Shown here: positions 6,164-6,719 of the stretch, piece after piece
How positions within the stretch are numbered: the stretch's first letter is position 1
Layout of the letters: every line of letters begins with the position of its first letter
Source of the DNA: Brevundimonas sp.
GTDB taxonomy: Bacteria; Pseudomonadota; Alphaproteobacteria; Caulobacterales; Caulobacteraceae
Direction of reading: 5' to 3'
Length of the DNA: 6,719 nucleotides
NCBI GenBank assembly: GCA_020253595.1
Contig: JADCBH010000219.1
Coordinates: 1 to 6,719 of the forward strand
Position numbers and translations under genes: made by a program
The notes under the pieces: model-generated
What the model saw: only the letters and a program-made list of their open reading frames with translations
Told to the model about the DNA's origin: nothing
Databases searched by the model: none

Positions 6164-6194
6164 GGCCTCAGGCGGCGGGTTTCAGCCCGCCGCC
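6161..6194. terminator. Convergent gene junction with shared stop palindrome and GC hairpin
   Basis: TGAGGCCTCA (6161-6170) is a perfect palindrome holding the stop codon of the hydrolase on one strand and of the DUF3298 gene on the other. It is followed by GGCGGCGGG (6171-6179), a six-base loop and CCCGCCGCC (6186-6194), a perfect 9-bp stem lying in the last codons of the DUF3298 gene. For hydrolase transcripts this hairpin comes 7 nt after the stop. No T-tract follows in either direction, so any terminator role is tentative. Confidence 0.4.
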
Positions 6195-6719
6195 GAACTC
6201 GCCCGCATAGGCCGGGGCGATCAGGGCACGAAAGGCCGCCAGGGGAACGGTGACCTCATAGGTCCCTTCGGCATAGGGGCCGACGATGTAGGGGCCGACG
6301 AGGAACGTCAGGCCGCCCGCCTTGCCCGGCTCGGTCGAGGCGGCCAGGACGAAAGGCGTCTGCAGCGCGGTCGGGCACTTCCAGTCCCCGCTGCCGGACA
6401 GGCTGACCGTCTGGGCGGCCGGATCGCGGCGACGCTTTTCGGCATTGATTGCGGCGCACAGCGCCTGATCCAGCGCCGTCATGTCGGCGGGCTTGATGAA
6501 CAGATCCGCCGCCGCGATCTCGCGGTTCAGCGCCTTGTCCCACAAGACGGCCCCGAACTGGGCATTGGGGTGGGCCCCGCCTGTGAACTCCGACACCTGG
6601 CGCATCAGGCTGAACAGTTTGGCGGTCTCGGCGCCGGGGGTGAACTCGATGGTCTTGTCGTACGGCGGCAGGCCCTCGTCGCCGCCGGCTTCGGTGCGGT
6701 CGGCCTGGGCCCCCTCGGC
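6168..6719 (-). CDS. DUF3298 (RsiV/PdaC-like) protein, C-terminal part (5' end outside window)
   Basis: 183 residues are visible, open to the window edge; the frame runs without a stop from 6719 (AEGAQADRTEAGG), so the ORF starting at the internal ATG near 6605 is too short. The C-terminal domain resembles DUF3298: an EIAAADLFIKPADMTALDQAL helix region, TPFVLAAS, LTFLVGPYIVGPYAEGTYEVTVPL (its PYxVGPYAxG signature) and a Tyr-containing tail. This domain occurs in anti-sigma factor RsiV, in the deacetylase PdaC and in many exported or lipid-anchored proteins of unknown function in Proteobacteria. Such proteins usually have an N-terminal signal or lipobox, which here would be outside the window. 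A 13-bp direct repeat (6274-6286, 6289-6301) encodes the doubled VGPY. The gene converges on the hydrolase with 4 bp between stops. Function is not assigned. Confidence 0.75.
   Translation of the reverse strand, partial: AEGAQADRTEAGGDEGLPPYDKTIEFTPGAETAKLFSLMRQVSEFTGGAHPNAQFGAVLWDKALNREIAAADLFIKPADMTALDQALCAAINAEKRRRDPAAQTVSLSGSGDWKCPTALQTPFVLAASTEPGKAGGLTFLVGPYIVGPYAEGTYEVTVPLAAFRALIAPAYAGEFGGGLKPAA

Noticed and set aside
6274..6301. 13-bp direct repeat in the DUF3298 gene as a mobile or recombination site
   Set aside because: The repeat unit is 15 bp, in frame, and encodes VGPYI/VGPYA, part of the domain's own conserved PYxVGPYAxG signature.

Overview
The window is GC-rich with strong codon-position bias. 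Its gene content (sulphur-free alphaproteobacterial housekeeping genes, a COQ8-like ABC1 kinase, an ETF-beta-type lysine methyltransferase, a DUF3298 protein) and a Caulobacter-style candidate promoter suggest a Caulobacteraceae-like alphaproteobacterium such as Brevundimonas. That placement is inference from protein style, not a database match.

Left block (1-4493), all on the minus strand. Read in transcription order it is: a three-histidine-box fatty acid desaturase, an ABC1/COQ8-family kinase-like protein, a METTL20-like methyltransferase, a YpfJ-type zinc metallopeptidase interrupted by one in-frame amber codon, and the 5' part of glutamate 5-kinase (proB). Gaps are 64, about 140, 71 and 40 bp, so some may be co-transcribed. 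The region before the methyltransferase carries four related 8-bp boxes and a possible promoter of its own.

Middle and right block (4605-6163), all on the plus strand. A small four-helix membrane protein overlaps by 4 bp (ATGA) a 65-residue XRE-type helix-turn-helix regulator. A secreted alpha/beta hydrolase follows 36 bp later. An 18-bp motif occurs twice before the membrane protein gene and, in diverged form, once just before the hydrolase gene. I read these as operators of the small regulator, making a compact self-regulated module: sensor-like membrane protein, repressor, exported hydrolase. The first two copies lie in the 111-bp gap shared with the divergent desaturase gene, which could be under the same control.

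Right edge: a DUF3298 (RsiV/PdaC-like) protein, cut by the window end, runs convergently into the hydrolase gene. Both stop codons sit in one 10-bp palindrome beside a strong GC hairpin.

No RNA genes, transposases, CRISPR arrays or phage genes were seen. Apart from a plausible nonsense pseudogene and the putative operator sets, the region looks like ordinary chromosome.
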